Source of the DNA: Hassallia byssoidea VB512170
GTDB lineage: Bacteria; Cyanobacteriota; Cyanobacteriia; Cyanobacteriales; Nostocaceae
Length of the DNA stretch: 64,000 nucleotides
Direction: 5' to 3'
NCBI RefSeq assembly: GCF_000817785.2
Contig: NZ_JTCM02000006.1
Span: forward strand, 62,001 to 126,000
This document shows positions 37,412 through 46,752 of the stretch, in pieces; within the stretch, counting starts at the first letter, position 1; every line of letters starts with the position of its first letter. The position numbers and the translations under genes were made by a program. The notes below the pieces were generated by a model. That model was given only the letters and a program-made list of their open reading frames with translations. It did no database searches and was not told the origin of the DNA.

Positions 37412-39004
37412 ATGAAAGTTAAAACACCGATGATGGAAAACCGAATTCTCTACGTTCGCCTTCCTTGTAACCCCATTTTTCCCATTGGGGTAGTTTATCT
37501 TGCGGATCACGTTCACAAGCTATTTCCCAATATCGAACAGCGCATTTTCGATTTGGGAACGGTGCCACCTTTAGATTATTACTCTGCTCTTGATAGGTGT
37601 ATCGATGAATTTAAACCGACACTGTTAGTATTTTCTTGGCGGGATATTCAAATTTACGCCCCAGTCGGTGGACGTGGTGGAAATCCGCTACAAAACGCCT
37701 TTGAATTTTACTACGCGAAGAATCCTTTTATCAAATTACGCGGCGCATTAGGCGGTTTGCGAATCTTCATCGCCTATTATGTAGAGTTGTGGCGAAACTT
37801 GGGATTAATCAAACGCGGTTTAAAACGCGCTCAAAAATATAATTCTCAAGCCCGTGCGATTGTTGGTGGTGGTGCAGTCAGTGTCTTTTACGAACAGTTG
37901 GGTAAAAGCTTGCCTAAACAAACAATTATATCTGTAGGTGAAGGCGAAACTCTCTTGGAAAAACTTTTAAGTGGTAAAGAGTTCCGGGATGAACGCTGTT
38001 ATGTGGTGGGAGAAACTCAACCACGCGATCGCTTAATTCACGAACAACCCACCCCGTTAGAAAAAAGCGCTTGTAACTACGATTATATAGAAAGCATCTG
38101 GTCTGACTTCAACTACTATCTGCAAGAAGAAGACTTCTACATCGGTGTGCAAACCAAGCGCGGATGTCCTCACAACTGCTGTTATTGCGTTTACACTGTC
38201 GTTGAAGGCAAACAAGTACGCATCAATCCAGCGGATGAAGTTGTCGCCGAGATGCGTCAATTATACGATCGCGGCATTCGCAACTTCTGGTTTACCGATG
38301 CCCAATTCATCCCCGCACGAAGATTTATCAATGATGCTGTCGAACTTTTACAGAAAATCGTCGATTCTGGAATGACAGATATCCATTGGGCAGCATACAT
38401 CAGAGCAGACAACCTGACACCAGAGTTGTGTGAATTGATGGCAAAAACCGGGATGAACTACTTTGAAATCGGTATCACCAGCGGTTCCCAAGAACTTGTC
38501 AGAAAAATGCGGATGGGGTATAATCTGCGAACCGTCTTACAAAACTGCCGCGATTTAAAAGCAGCTGGTTTCAACGACTTAGTTTCCGTCAATTATTCAT
38601 TTAACGTCATTGACGAACGTCCCGAAACTATTCGCCAAACGATCGCTTACCACCGCGAATTAGAAAGAATATTTGGCGCTGATAAAGTTGAACCTGCTAT
38701 TTTCTTTATTGGATTGCAACCGCATACCCACTTAGAAGAATACGCTTTTAAAGAAGGCATCCTCAAACCAGGATACAATCCAATGAGCTTGATGCCCTGG
38801 ACAGCCAAGAAATTATTATGGAACCCCGAACCCCTCGGTTCCTTCTTTGGTGAAGTCTGCTTGCAAGCTTGGCAACAAAACCCCAACGACTTCGGACGCG
38901 AAGTCATGAAAATCCTCGAAGAGAAACTCGGTTGCGCTGACTTAGAAGAAGCACTTTCTGCACCAATAGAAAGCAAAGAAAAACAGTTGGCTGGAGTTTC
39001 ATAA
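37412..39004 (+). CDS. B12-binding-type radical SAM protein
   Basis: A 530-residue cytosolic protein. Residues 10-210 form a cobalamin-binding-type Rossmann domain (LYVRLPCNPIFPIGVVYLADHV), lacking the DxHxxG histidine ligand. The radical SAM core follows with the [4Fe-4S] motif CPHNCCYC (C-x3-C-x2-C) after IGVQTKRG, then FWFTDAQF, WAAYIRADNLTPELCE and YFEIGITSGSQELVRKM. Relatives include BchE-like and many lipid- or pigment-modifying enzymes, so the product is unknown. A perfect hairpin follows at 39021. An internal ATG at 37433 is an alternative start. Confidence 0.88.
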   Translation: MKVKTPMMENRILYVRLPCNPIFPIGVVYLADHVHKLFPNIEQRIFDLGTVPPLDYYSALDRCIDEFKPTLLVFSWRDIQIYAPVGGRGGNPLQNAFEFYYAKNPFIKLRGALGGLRIFIAYYVELWRNLGLIKRGLKRAQKYNSQARAIVGGGAVSVFYEQLGKSLPKQTIISVGEGETLLEKLLSGKEFRDERCYVVGETQPRDRLIHEQPTPLEKSACNYDYIESIWSDFNYYLQEEDFYIGVQTKRGCPHNCCYCVYTVVEGKQVRINPADEVVAEMRQLYDRGIRNFWFTDAQFIPARRFINDAVELLQKIVDSGMTDIHWAAYIRADNLTPELCELMAKTGMNYFEIGITSGSQELVRKMRMGYNLRTVLQNCRDLKAAGFNDLVSVNYSFNVIDERPETIRQTIAYHRELERIFGADKVEPAIFFIGLQPHTHLEEYAFKEGILKPGYNPMSLMPWTAKKLLWNPEPLGSFFGEVCLQAWQQNPNDFGREVMKILEEKLGCADLEEALSAPIESKEKQLAGVS

Positions 39005-39020
39005 ACTCTTTTCTGAGAAT

Positions 39021-39049
39021 AAACCCGGTTTCTTAGAGAAACCGGGTTT
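39021..39049. terminator. Perfect inverted repeat between convergent genes
   Basis: 13-bp arms AAACCCGGTTTCT / AGAAACCGGGTTT with a 3-base loop. It lies between the convergent radical-SAM and secreted-protein genes and can act on both strands. It lacks a long T run, so the terminator role is inferred. Confidence 0.65.
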
Positions 39050-39057
39050 ATGAACGT

Positions 39058-39843
39058 CTACTTATCCATCATAAAATCGAATTCATCGTAAGGCTTGGCA
39101 TATCTAACTGCCAAACGAAAGTCGCTAGGTTGAGAAGTCTTCCACGCCCAAGTATAACTATTCGTTTGGTTTGCAGGAATCTCGTAGGAAGCTAACTTTC
39201 CATCCTTTTCTATTGCTTGCCACTTATTTTCTGGGTCATTGTGTTTTTTAACTTCAAAACGAACTCTAGGACCCTCATATATTTGACAATAATTTTGTCC
39301 TCCAATTGGGCAAGATGAATTAGATGAGCTTTGATAAGAAATTACGTGATTGTTGAAGTCATTTTGCACAGATTTAGCGCAAGCTTTCCCCCGCCATTCC
39401 TTGATATTGTTCCATCCAATGGTATATTTATAGCGAGGTTTACCCCAACACTCTCCATTCGTAGCAGAATTAAGACAGTCTTCTGTGAAAGCTGAATTAT
39501 TATTGGGTGTTCTGTCTGTCCTAATATATGGATTGTTGGACAAAAATCCACCTGCAATTGAAGATGTAAAGTTAGCGTTATTACAAGCTAAATCGGCATT
39601 TTGTGCCTGAATTGGCGGTTCACCACTCAGTTGGGTATTATCTGTTGGTTTTTCTACCGCGCCACTGGGAACTGTACGCAAAACATCCGATTCAGATGGC
39701 GAGTCTTGTCTTTGCGTAGCATTTTCGATCACATCCTGCGCTTGTACTGGCAAAACGTGCATGTTGCCGACTGCAAAATTTGCTACCACAAAAATAGCAA
39801 TCGTTGCCACAAAAATTGCGAAGATACGTAATATTCTTTTCAT
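39058..39843 (-). CDS. Secreted protein with six cysteines, unknown family
   Basis: A 261-residue protein I do not recognise. The first 36 residues are a signal peptide (IFAIFVATIAIFVVANFAV core, probable cleavage after PVQA). A Ser/Thr/Pro linker (40-80) precedes a domain with six Cys (near 85, 119, 128, 151, 181, 189), an even number fitting three disulfides. Other landmarks are KYTIGWNNIKEWRGKAC, YCQIYEGPRVRFEVKK and TNSYTWAWKTSQPSDFRLAVRY. The fold looks beta-rich. It is 42 bp downstream of another small secreted Cys-rich gene on the same strand, suggesting an operon, and both are divergent from a STAND NTPase. Confidence 0.75.
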   Translation of the reverse strand: MKRILRIFAIFVATIAIFVVANFAVGNMHVLPVQAQDVIENATQRQDSPSESDVLRTVPSGAVEKPTDNTQLSGEPPIQAQNADLACNNANFTSSIAGGFLSNNPYIRTDRTPNNNSAFTEDCLNSATNGECWGKPRYKYTIGWNNIKEWRGKACAKSVQNDFNNHVISYQSSSNSSCPIGGQNYCQIYEGPRVRFEVKKHNDPENKWQAIEKDGKLASYEIPANQTNSYTWAWKTSQPSDFRLAVRYAKPYDEFDFMMDK

Positions 39844-39885
39844 AGCCTTGCTCTCTTACCTAATGCATTTGCTTTCTTAGTAGTT

Positions 39886-40191
39886 TCACTTGCGAGTTGG
39901 TGTTGTTTTAACTACGCAATCTCCATTACCCGTGCAACCATTTGAATTGCTACATACCGTAATACACACATTACCTACATACGCACAGCACGTACCATTT
40001 GCTATTCTTTTTTTTCTACCCGGAGCTTTTAAATCTCCGATCGCTTGTCCTTTGTTACAATTAAGCTGGCTTTGTTGTGTTTCTTGTATCTGCGTCAAAT
40101 TCAAGTTGCCTAAAGGAGCATTGTCAGCAATGACAACACTCGGTGATACAAAAAGTAATCCAAAAACTGTTAGAAGTCCAATCTTTTTCAT
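39886..40191 (-). CDS. Small secreted cysteine-rich protein, unknown family
   Basis: A 101-residue protein with a signal peptide (MKKIGLLTVFGLLFVSPSVVIA, cleavage about residue 22). The mature chain has seven cysteines: one at 45, then 68, 69, 76, 80, 86 and 92 packed in the C-terminal third. A basic stretch GRKKR (59-63, after LKAP) directly precedes the Cys-rich part and could be a processing site. No family is recognised. A structural or signalling peptide, or an antimicrobial-type peptide, are possibilities only. Start ATG at 40191. Confidence 0.72.
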   Translation of the reverse strand: MKKIGLLTVFGLLFVSPSVVIADNAPLGNLNLTQIQETQQSQLNCNKGQAIGDLKAPGRKKRIANGTCCAYVGNVCITVCSNSNGCTGNGDCVVKTTPTRK

Positions 40192-40534
40192 ATTTTTGCT
40201 AGTTGTTAAGAATTATTATGCAGCTTAGATGTCAGCCAAGTGGGAAATGTGCGTCAAAGCTAAATTCACCAACAGGACTTACGCACAAGTCACGGAAAAA
40301 CGTAGACGCGGAGGGCATAGAGAACACAGAAGTTGAGAGGAGCGTTGTTTGTTTTTGCGTAAGTCCTAATCAACTTGACTTTCTACTTTTCCAAGATGGC
40401 TTATTTGACTTGAATTTTTCTAGATCGGTTTTGGATCAACGAGGGTGATCTGAAAAATCAACTTTTTGCGTAAATAGTAAACTCGGTGGTGATAGGTTAT
40501 ATATATATCGCTGCAAAAGCCCAGATTTGCCATT
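40192..40534. other. Divergent promoter region containing a MITE-like element
   Basis: 343 bp between the small secreted-protein gene and the STAND NTPase gene. The element at 40274-40367 occupies its middle. The rest is AT-rich with TATATATATC near 40500. Confidence 0.55.
40274..40367. repeat. MITE-like element with AGGACTTACGCA terminal inverted repeats
   Basis: 94 bp with perfect 12-bp ends AGGACTTACGCA / TGCGTAAGTCCT. Internally it carries AAGTCACGGAAAAACG and a GTAGACGCGGAGGGC segment shared with related copies at 21073-21164 and 63152-63289. A half copy (GGGCTTACGCA) is at 47157. Confidence 0.8.
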
Positions 40535-43500
40535 ATGTCTACTCTCAAAGCATCTTTATGGGGTATAGCTAGAATTAAACAAGCAAGAAAAGAAAAGGGT
40601 TGGACAATTGACGATCCGAGATGGCTTGAGGAAGCAAGTAAAATTTTAGGTACAGATTGGCAAGAAGAAGGTTTTTTTGCTGAAGGGATTTCTCAAGGAA
40701 CTTGGAAACGCTTTTTAGCAGGAAAACTACCAATTAATTCCGCAGCTTTTAAAGCTTATTGCTTAATTCTTGGACTCAACTGGAATGAGATTGTTGAGCG
40801 AAATATACACCAAGATTGGGGTGAGGCATCAGATGTATCTATTTTCTACGGTCGTACTCAAGAAGCGCATCTTTTAGAGCAGTGGATTATAGATGAAAAC
40901 TGCCGTTTGGTAGTACTTTTAGGTATGGGTGGCATAGGTAAAACTGCTCTTGCTGCTAAACTGGGACAGCAATTTCAACATGAATTTGAGTATATAATTT
41001 GGCGAAGTCTCCGTAATGCTCCGGTAGTGTCAGAAATATTGACAGAAATGATTCAATTTCTCTCAGACCAACAGGAAATAGACTTGCCAAGGAACTTAGA
41101 CGGTAAAATCTTACGGTTAATAAATTACTTGCGTTTACGTCGCTGTTTGTTAGTGTTAGATAATGCTGAGGCAGTACTTAAAAGTGGCGATCGCACTGGT
41201 AGCTATCGAGAAGGATATTCTGGTTACGGTCAGTTAGTGCGATGTATTGCAGAAACATCTCACAAAAGTTGTTTAATCCTAACTTCTCGTGAGAAACCGA
41301 AAGGATTAGCAAAATTAGAAGGTGAAATACCCGTTCGCTGCTTGCAATTAACTGGTTTACCCACAGAAGTAGGCAGAGAAATTTTCTTTACTAAAGGTTC
41401 TTTTATTGGTTTAGAAGAAGAATGGCAAGTTTTAATTGACCATTATGCCGGAAATCCCTTGGCATTAAAGATTGTGGCTGCGGCAATTAGAGATTTTTTT
41501 GAGAGTAATATTTCCGAATTCTTACGATTTTTAAATCAAGGTACATTCATTTTTGATGATATCCGCGATTTATTAGATAGACAATTTCATCGATTGAGCA
41601 AATTAGAACAAGATATCATGTATTGGATCTGCATTAATAGAGAGCCAATAACTTTGACTAAATTGCAAGATGATTTTATTGCCAATCTACCGCATTCGGA
41701 AATTATACAGGCGATCGCATCTTTACAACGGCGATCGTTGATTGAAAAAAATGGCGCTGAATTTACCCAGCAGCCTGTCGTCATGGAGTACATGACCACT
41801 CAATTAATTGAGCGTATTTGCCAAGAAATTACTGACACCAAAATTGAATTATTTAAAAGTCATGCTTTGATTCAAGCAACCGCTAAAGATTATATCCGAG
41901 ATAGCCAAATTTTCCTGATATTGCAACCATTAATTGAAAAATTACTCGCTAGCTTCGGTGATGCCAAAAATATTGAAAGCTGTTTCAAACAACTTCTAGC
42001 AAAACTGAGAAATGAATCGTCTATAGAAACAGGATATATTAGCGGGAATATCATTAATATTCTGCGTCAATTAAAAATAGATTTAAATAATTATGACTTT
42101 TCCCATCTCAGAGTTTGGCAAGCGAATCTAGAAAATATCAAATTGCATAATGTCAATTTTGCTTATTCAGACTTAACCAAATCCGTTTTTTCGGAAATTT
42201 TGGTTAACGTGATGTCTGTAGCCTTTAGTCCCGATGGTAAACTGTTAGCTACAGGTTGTGCCGATGCTAACATTCGCTTGTGGCAAGTGCAAACAGGCAA
42301 ACATCTTCTTACCTTTGAAGGACACACCAATCAAATATTTTCAGTCGCTTTTAGTCCTCAAGGTAACATCCTTGCTAGCGGTAGTGTTGACTCTTTAGTG
42401 AAACTTTGGGATATTACCACAGGCAAAGAAATCAGAACTTGCACCGGACACGATTTGGGAGTGTCTTCAGTAGACTTTAGTCCGGATGGGTCAATTTTAG
42501 CTAGCGGTGGTTTAGATAACATAGTAAAGCTTTGGGATGTCAGTACAGGTCTTTGCCGATATACTTGTCAAGGACATAGCAATCAGGTATTTTCCCTAGC
42601 TTTCAGCTTTGATGGCAAACAAGTTGGAAGTGGCAGTTTAGATAGCACTATCAAGCTTTGGGATATTACCACCGGCAAAGAAATTAGAACTTGCACCGGA
42701 CACACTAACGCAGTATTTTCTGTAGCTTTCAGTCCTGATAGTCAACAGGTCGCAAGTGGCAGTTTAGACACTACTATCAAGCTTTGGGATATTACCACAG
42801 GCAAAGAAATTAGAACTTGCACCGGACACACTAACGGAGTCTTTTCTGTAGCTTTTAGTCCTGATGGTAGAACGTTAGTTAGTGGCAGTGCGGACAAAAC
42901 AGTGAGGTTGTGGGATGTCAGCACCAGTACTTGCTTGAAAACTTGCACCGGACACATTAATAGTATTCACTCAGTCGCTTTCAGCCCAGATGGACACACA
43001 GTAGCTAGTGGCAGCATCGACCAAACGATGAGGTTATGGTCTATTGATAGCGGCATCTGCCTGAGAACCTCTAGCGGATATTGTAATATAATATATTCTT
43101 TGTCCTTCAGTCCAGAGGAGCTAAAATTAGTTAGCGGTAGTTCCGACCAAGCAGTAAGGCTGTGGGATGTCAATATCGGTGAATGCCTGAATACTTTGTC
43201 CGGTCATAGTTCTCAAGTATTTTCCGTGGCATTCAGTTATGACGGCAAAACCGTGGCAAGTGGAAGTTTTGACGCTTCTGTGAAGCTATGGGATGTCAAC
43301 AAGTGCGAATGTTTGCATACTTTCCAAGGACATACTAACTGGGTGCATTCAGTAGCATTCAGTCCCGATAACAAAACCTTAGCTAGTGGCAGTTTTGACA
43401 GTTCAATTAAGCTTTGGGATATCAGCAGTGGTCTAGAGTTGAAAACTCTTTTGGGACACAGCGGAGGAGTGTTTTCAGTAGCATTCAGCCCTGATGGTAA

Positions 43501-44059
43501 CAACTTAGTCAGCGGTAGTATAGATACCTCAGTCAAACTTTGGAATGTCAAAAACGGCTTAGAGGTTATGACGTTTAATGGACACAGCAATTATGTCTTC
43601 TCAGTCGCATGTAGTCCGGATGGTCATACTCTGGCAAGTGGCAGTGCCGAAACTACAGTCAGGCTGTGGGATATCATTACAGGAAAATGCCTGAGAATTT
43701 GCTTGGGACATACCAACTGGGTAACTTCCGTTGCCTTCAGTCCCTGTGGAAAATTCTTAGTTAGTGGCAGTGCAGACCATACAATTAAGCTGTGGGATGT
43801 GACTACAGGTGAATGCTTGTACACTTACCACGAACATACTCATGTAGTATCTTCAGTCATCTTTAGTCCTCAAGGCAAAACACTTGCCAGCGGTTCCCAA
43901 GACCAGACAATAAAACTATGGGATATCAAAACAGGCAAATGCCTCAAAACCTTGAGTACTCCTAGACTTTACGAAGGTATGAACATCACAAAGGCTTATG
44001 GTTTAACATCAGCACAAAAAGCTTCTTTGATAACTCTCGGCGCGTCGGCTGAATTTTAG
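40535..44059 (+). CDS. STAND NTPase (NB-ARC) with 14 WD40 repeats
   Basis: A 1174-residue signal-transduction ATPase. Residues 1-90 form a helical domain with a possible HTH character ([38 protein letters not shown]). The NB-ARC domain follows, with P-loop GMGGIGKTA at 130-138, Walker [10 protein letters not shown] at 204-212 and the GNPLALKIV motif near 307. A helical linker with a short pentapeptide-like stretch (about 520-555) leads into 14 WD40 repeats, enough for two seven-bladed propellers. The end ([21 protein letters not shown]) is a common cap of this group. Such proteins sense ligands through the propeller; signalling, development or defence roles are all possible. Confidence 0.93.
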   Translation: MSTLKASLWGIARIKQARKEKGWTIDDPRWLEEASKILGTDWQEEGFFAEGISQGTWKRFLAGKLPINSAAFKAYCLILGLNWNEIVERNIHQDWGEASDVSIFYGRTQEAHLLEQWIIDENCRLVVLLGMGGIGKTALAAKLGQQFQHEFEYIIWRSLRNAPVVSEILTEMIQFLSDQQEIDLPRNLDGKILRLINYLRLRRCLLVLDNAEAVLKSGDRTGSYREGYSGYGQLVRCIAETSHKSCLILTSREKPKGLAKLEGEIPVRCLQLTGLPTEVGREIFFTKGSFIGLEEEWQVLIDHYAGNPLALKIVAAAIRDFFESNISEFLRFLNQGTFIFDDIRDLLDRQFHRLSKLEQDIMYWICINREPITLTKLQDDFIANLPHSEIIQAIASLQRRSLIEKNGAEFTQQPVVMEYMTTQLIERICQEITDTKIELFKSHALIQATAKDYIRDSQIFLILQPLIEKLLASFGDAKNIESCFKQLLAKLRNESSIETGYISGNIINILRQLKIDLNNYDFSHLRVWQANLENIKLHNVNFAYSDLTKSVFSEILVNVMSVAFSPDGKLLATGCADANIRLWQVQTGKHLLTFEGHTNQIFSVAFSPQGNILASGSVDSLVKLWDITTGKEIRTCTGHDLGVSSVDFSPDGSILASGGLDNIVKLWDVSTGLCRYTCQGHSNQVFSLAFSFDGKQVGSGSLDSTIKLWDITTGKEIRTCTGHTNAVFSVAFSPDSQQVASGSLDTTIKLWDITTGKEIRTCTGHTNGVFSVAFSPDGRTLVSGSADKTVRLWDVSTSTCLKTCTGHINSIHSVAFSPDGHTVASGSIDQTMRLWSIDSGICLRTSSGYCNIIYSLSFSPEELKLVSGSSDQAVRLWDVNIGECLNTLSGHSSQVFSVAFSYDGKTVASGSFDASVKLWDVNKCECLHTFQGHTNWVHSVAFSPDNKTLASGSFDSSIKLWDISSGLELKTLLGHSGGVFSVAFSPDGNNLVSGSIDTSVKLWNVKNGLEVMTFNGHSNYVFSVACSPDGHTLASGSAETTVRLWDIITGKCLRICLGHTNWVTSVAFSPCGKFLVSGSADHTIKLWDVTTGECLYTYHEHTHVVSSVIFSPQGKTLASGSQDQTIKLWDIKTGKCLKTLSTPRLYEGMNITKAYGLTSAQKASLITLGASAEF

Positions 44060-44182
44060 TATTAGATATTACCACTTTCCGATATAGCATAATTCATACC
44101 TTAAACAGTAAACTAAATATTCATAAGCGCTAATTTCAAATTTCTTAATCAACGCTGTTTGCGGTTCGTTTCACTAAACTCC

Positions 44183-45574
44183 ATGTTAGAAGGCTCAATA
44201 CTCCAACAATTAGAAACTGCCCACCGTCACACTACTAGACCAATTCGCTTTGGGGTGTATTATAAAAATACGCTGGTGTCACTGTGTCATGCTCTCGAAG
44301 ACCACATTTTAAGCGATGACACTAAACCTTTAGTAATTACAGCCTTCCAACAGGGAAAATGGTATTTGCAAGAAGCCGATCGCTATGCAGATATTGCCAA
44401 TAAATCCCGCCAAATCGTCATCATGGCTGCCCCAGATGCAGGTTTTGCCGAACATCCCACCAGCGAACTTGACAATGTAGACTTACTAGCGTTAGATACT
44501 AGCGATCCAGTTGCCCAAGAATGGCATTTAATTATTCTCTCACCAAAATACACAGCGATGGTACTTTGTCAAGAGCTATCTGAAGCTGATTATGGGACGG
44601 CAGGAATACCTACATCTGACTTAGAGCGGAAATTTTATGGGTTGTGGACATTTGAGCCAGAGTTAGTGCATCAAACAGCAGAAATAGCGATCGCCCACAT
44701 CGAACCATACAATTTAGAATTAGCGAACAAACTCAAAGCACATAAACAGACAATTCAGCCTAGCCTTGCGACACCAGAAAACTTGAGTGCAGTAGTCTCG
44801 CGTGTGGTAGATTATCTTCAGACTGGGCAAGAGAATTTATCTACACCCACAGCGCCAAATAAACAAATTTTGGATCGCAACTTGGTTTCCAACGAAATCC
44901 AAGCATTTTTGCGGATGGCACAACTGATGGATATGGCTGATGTCAAGAATCCAATGGCAGCAGCAGAAGTAGTAGTGCTTTGTGAGGCGATCGCTCAAGT
45001 ATTGGATCTTCCCGCATGGCAAGTGAAAAGATTGCGCCTTGCCGGTTTGCTGCATCGCATAGATCCATTACAAAAAGCAGAAAGCATTCTCACACCCGGT
45101 ACATCTACACGTTACCACGAAGAAGCACCTAGCAGTCGTTTAAGTTGTCCTTTAGTACCAGGAGCGCAGGTATTGCGAACTATGCCACGACTGCGAGCAG
45201 TAGCACAAATCATTACTCATCAAAGCGAATGGTGGGATGGTACAGGTGAACCAGCCAGCTTATCTGGCGATGAAATTCCTTTAGAATCGCGGATTTTAGC
45301 GTTGGTAGCAAACTTTCAGTGTCGAGTCAACCAGAAACAAGCATCTCAATTGACTCGCGAAGAAATATTTGCTCAAGCTTTAGAAGAGTGCAGACAGCAA
45401 CAATCGACGCGCTTTGACCCTAAACTAATAGATACCCTAGCTTTGTTAGTTATGGGCTTGCAACAAGGAATCGAATTACCTTTGATGACACCTAAAGTTA
45501 GTGCTGGTATGTGGTTACTTGATGCGAGACTAGATAGCGAAATGAAAACTGCGGTTATGAAAAATGAATATTGA
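44183..45574 (+). CDS. DICT sensory domain protein with degenerate HD-GYP-like domain
   Basis: A 463-residue cytosolic protein. The N-terminal DICT domain (about 1-150) starts MLEGSILQQLETAHRHTTRPIRFGVYY, a domain proposed to sense light or other cues in cyanobacteria. The C-terminal region (about 230-450) resembles an HD-GYP phosphodiesterase. However, the HD pair is HR in GLLHRIDP and the HHExWDGxGYP motif reads HQSEWWDGTGEP, so cyclic-di-GMP hydrolysis is doubtful. The frame opens at a TTG at 44159; the ATG at 44183 gives the DICT start. The gene is followed by a block of large palindromes. Confidence 0.85.
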   Translation: MLEGSILQQLETAHRHTTRPIRFGVYYKNTLVSLCHALEDHILSDDTKPLVITAFQQGKWYLQEADRYADIANKSRQIVIMAAPDAGFAEHPTSELDNVDLLALDTSDPVAQEWHLIILSPKYTAMVLCQELSEADYGTAGIPTSDLERKFYGLWTFEPELVHQTAEIAIAHIEPYNLELANKLKAHKQTIQPSLATPENLSAVVSRVVDYLQTGQENLSTPTAPNKQILDRNLVSNEIQAFLRMAQLMDMADVKNPMAAAEVVVLCEAIAQVLDLPAWQVKRLRLAGLLHRIDPLQKAESILTPGTSTRYHEEAPSSRLSCPLVPGAQVLRTMPRLRAVAQIITHQSEWWDGTGEPASLSGDEIPLESRILALVANFQCRVNQKQASQLTREEIFAQALEECRQQQSTRFDPKLIDTLALLVMGLQQGIELPLMTPKVSAGMWLLDARLDSEMKTAVMKNEY

Positions 45575-45590
45575 ACCATTTTATATTTGT

Positions 45591-45781
45591 AACCGACACC
45601 CTAGAAGGGTGTGGCTACACGTACAAAGGCTGCCTCCGCAGCCTTGGTTCATCGTATAGTAACCGACACCCTAGAAGGGTACGGCTACATATACAAAGGC
45701 TGACTCCGCAGCCTTAACAGTCCTAGCCTGCGGAGGCAGGCTTCGTTAGTATAGCCCCACCCTTCTAGGGTGAGGGCGTGT
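45591..45781. repeat. Two direct plus one inverted copy of a 60-bp palindromic repeat
   Basis: Copies at 45591-45650 and 45661-45720 share ACCGACACCCTAGAAGGGT, GGCTACA and AAAGGCTG-CTCCGCAGCCTT with a 70-bp period. A third copy in inverted orientation is at 45723-45781 (ends CACCCTTCTAGGGTG). Each carries two hairpins, CCCTAGAAGGG-type and GGCTGCCTCCGCAGCC-type. Confidence 0.8.
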
Positions 45782-45814
45782 GCGTATATTTACCAGCTTG
45801 ATATAACTTAACTT

Positions 45815-46453
45815 ATGAATATTGAAGCATTGCGATCGGGAAAACTCAAACAACTTCCAGGGGCAGATTTAGAAGACGAGGAACTTACTAGATTAGATTT
45901 AAGCCGCATCAATCTTGCTGGCGCCAACCTTGTCGGCACAAATTTGGCTAATTCTAAACTCGAAGGTGGGCATTTAGAGGGAGCTAACTTAATGGGAGCC
46001 ATCCTTGTGCAAACTGACTTGCGAGCGAATTTGATGGGAGCAAACTTGATGCAAGCAGATTTGACGGGTGCTGATTTGCGCGGTAGCAACTTGCGCGGTG
46101 CTAATTTGATGGGAGCCGCACTCAGCGACGTTTCTTTAGCGGGTGCTTTCTTAAGTGGTAGCAATTTGATGAATGTCAACTTGCAAGGTGTTGACTTGCG
46201 CGGTGCTGATTTAAGAGGTGCGAACCTCACCGGCGCAAATCTTAAAGGTGCAGACTTAAGCCGCGCAGATTTGCAAGGTGCGTTGTTGAGTCAAGCAAAT
46301 CTAGAAGAAGCTGACTTGCGCTCTGCGAATTTAGCGGGAGCGAATTTAACAGGAGCAAACTTGCTGTGTGCTGAGTTAGACGGGGCAAATTTAAGCGGAG
46401 TTAATCTCGATAGAGCTTGTTTGGTAGGAACAGTGATTGAGAAAAGTTCTTGA
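45815..46453 (+). CDS. Pentapeptide repeat protein
   Basis: A 212-residue protein made almost wholly of A(D/N)LxG-type pentapeptides from about residue 27 to 205, for example GANLMGANLMQADLTGADL. This predicts a right-handed quadrilateral beta-helix of about nine coils. An N-terminal cap of about 25 residues precedes it. It has no signal peptide and no fused domain. Cyanobacteria hold many such proteins (HetL among them), but nothing here identifies a specific one. Confidence 0.92.
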   Translation: MNIEALRSGKLKQLPGADLEDEELTRLDLSRINLAGANLVGTNLANSKLEGGHLEGANLMGAILVQTDLRANLMGANLMQADLTGADLRGSNLRGANLMGAALSDVSLAGAFLSGSNLMNVNLQGVDLRGADLRGANLTGANLKGADLSRADLQGALLSQANLEEADLRSANLAGANLTGANLLCAELDGANLSGVNLDRACLVGTVIEKSS

Positions 46454-46521
46454 AGCCTCCAAGAAGTGCAGTAGCCCTTTCCACTGCTAGAATTTTCAAT
46501 AAGTGAAGTAGGAAAAAAGTT

Positions 46522-46752
46522 GTGAGTCTACAGGAAGTTCTCAACCTAGCAAAGCAGCTTTCAGTGGTGGATAAAGTGCGCTTAATTCAGCAAATTGCTC
46601 CTGATATAGAACACGAGTTAATGGATAATCCGCCACAAGAGCGTAAATCTTTGTGGGGTTTATGTAGTGATTTGGGGCAAGCACCTTCCGCATCTGAAAT
46701 TGATGTAATTCGGACTGAAGAATGGGCTAACTTTCCAAGGGATGACATTTAA
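46522..46752 (+). CDS. Putative antitoxin of a VapC-type module
   Basis: A 76-residue protein. The N-terminal helix LQEVLNLAKQLSVVDKVRLIQQIAPDIE resembles the start of several cyanobacterial antitoxins of the addiction-module type. The C-terminal part is acidic with a Trp (RTEEWANFPRDDI), fitting a toxin-wrapping tail. Start GTG at 46522. Its stop codon overlaps the toxin ATG by one base (TAATG), an arrangement typical of toxin-antitoxin operons. The antitoxin family is assigned by context, not by a clear DNA-binding domain. Confidence 0.8.
   Translation: MSLQEVLNLAKQLSVVDKVRLIQQIAPDIEHELMDNPPQERKSLWGLCSDLGQAPSASEIDVIRTEEWANFPRDDI

Noticed and set aside
37225-37516. Minus-strand frames upstream of the radical-SAM gene
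   Set aside because: No family, no ribosome site, overlapping the promoter region and 5' end of a well-supported gene.
42742-43824. Series of minus-strand frames within the WD40 region
   Set aside because: Periodic shadows of the WD40 repeats on the opposite strand, repeating the same pattern.
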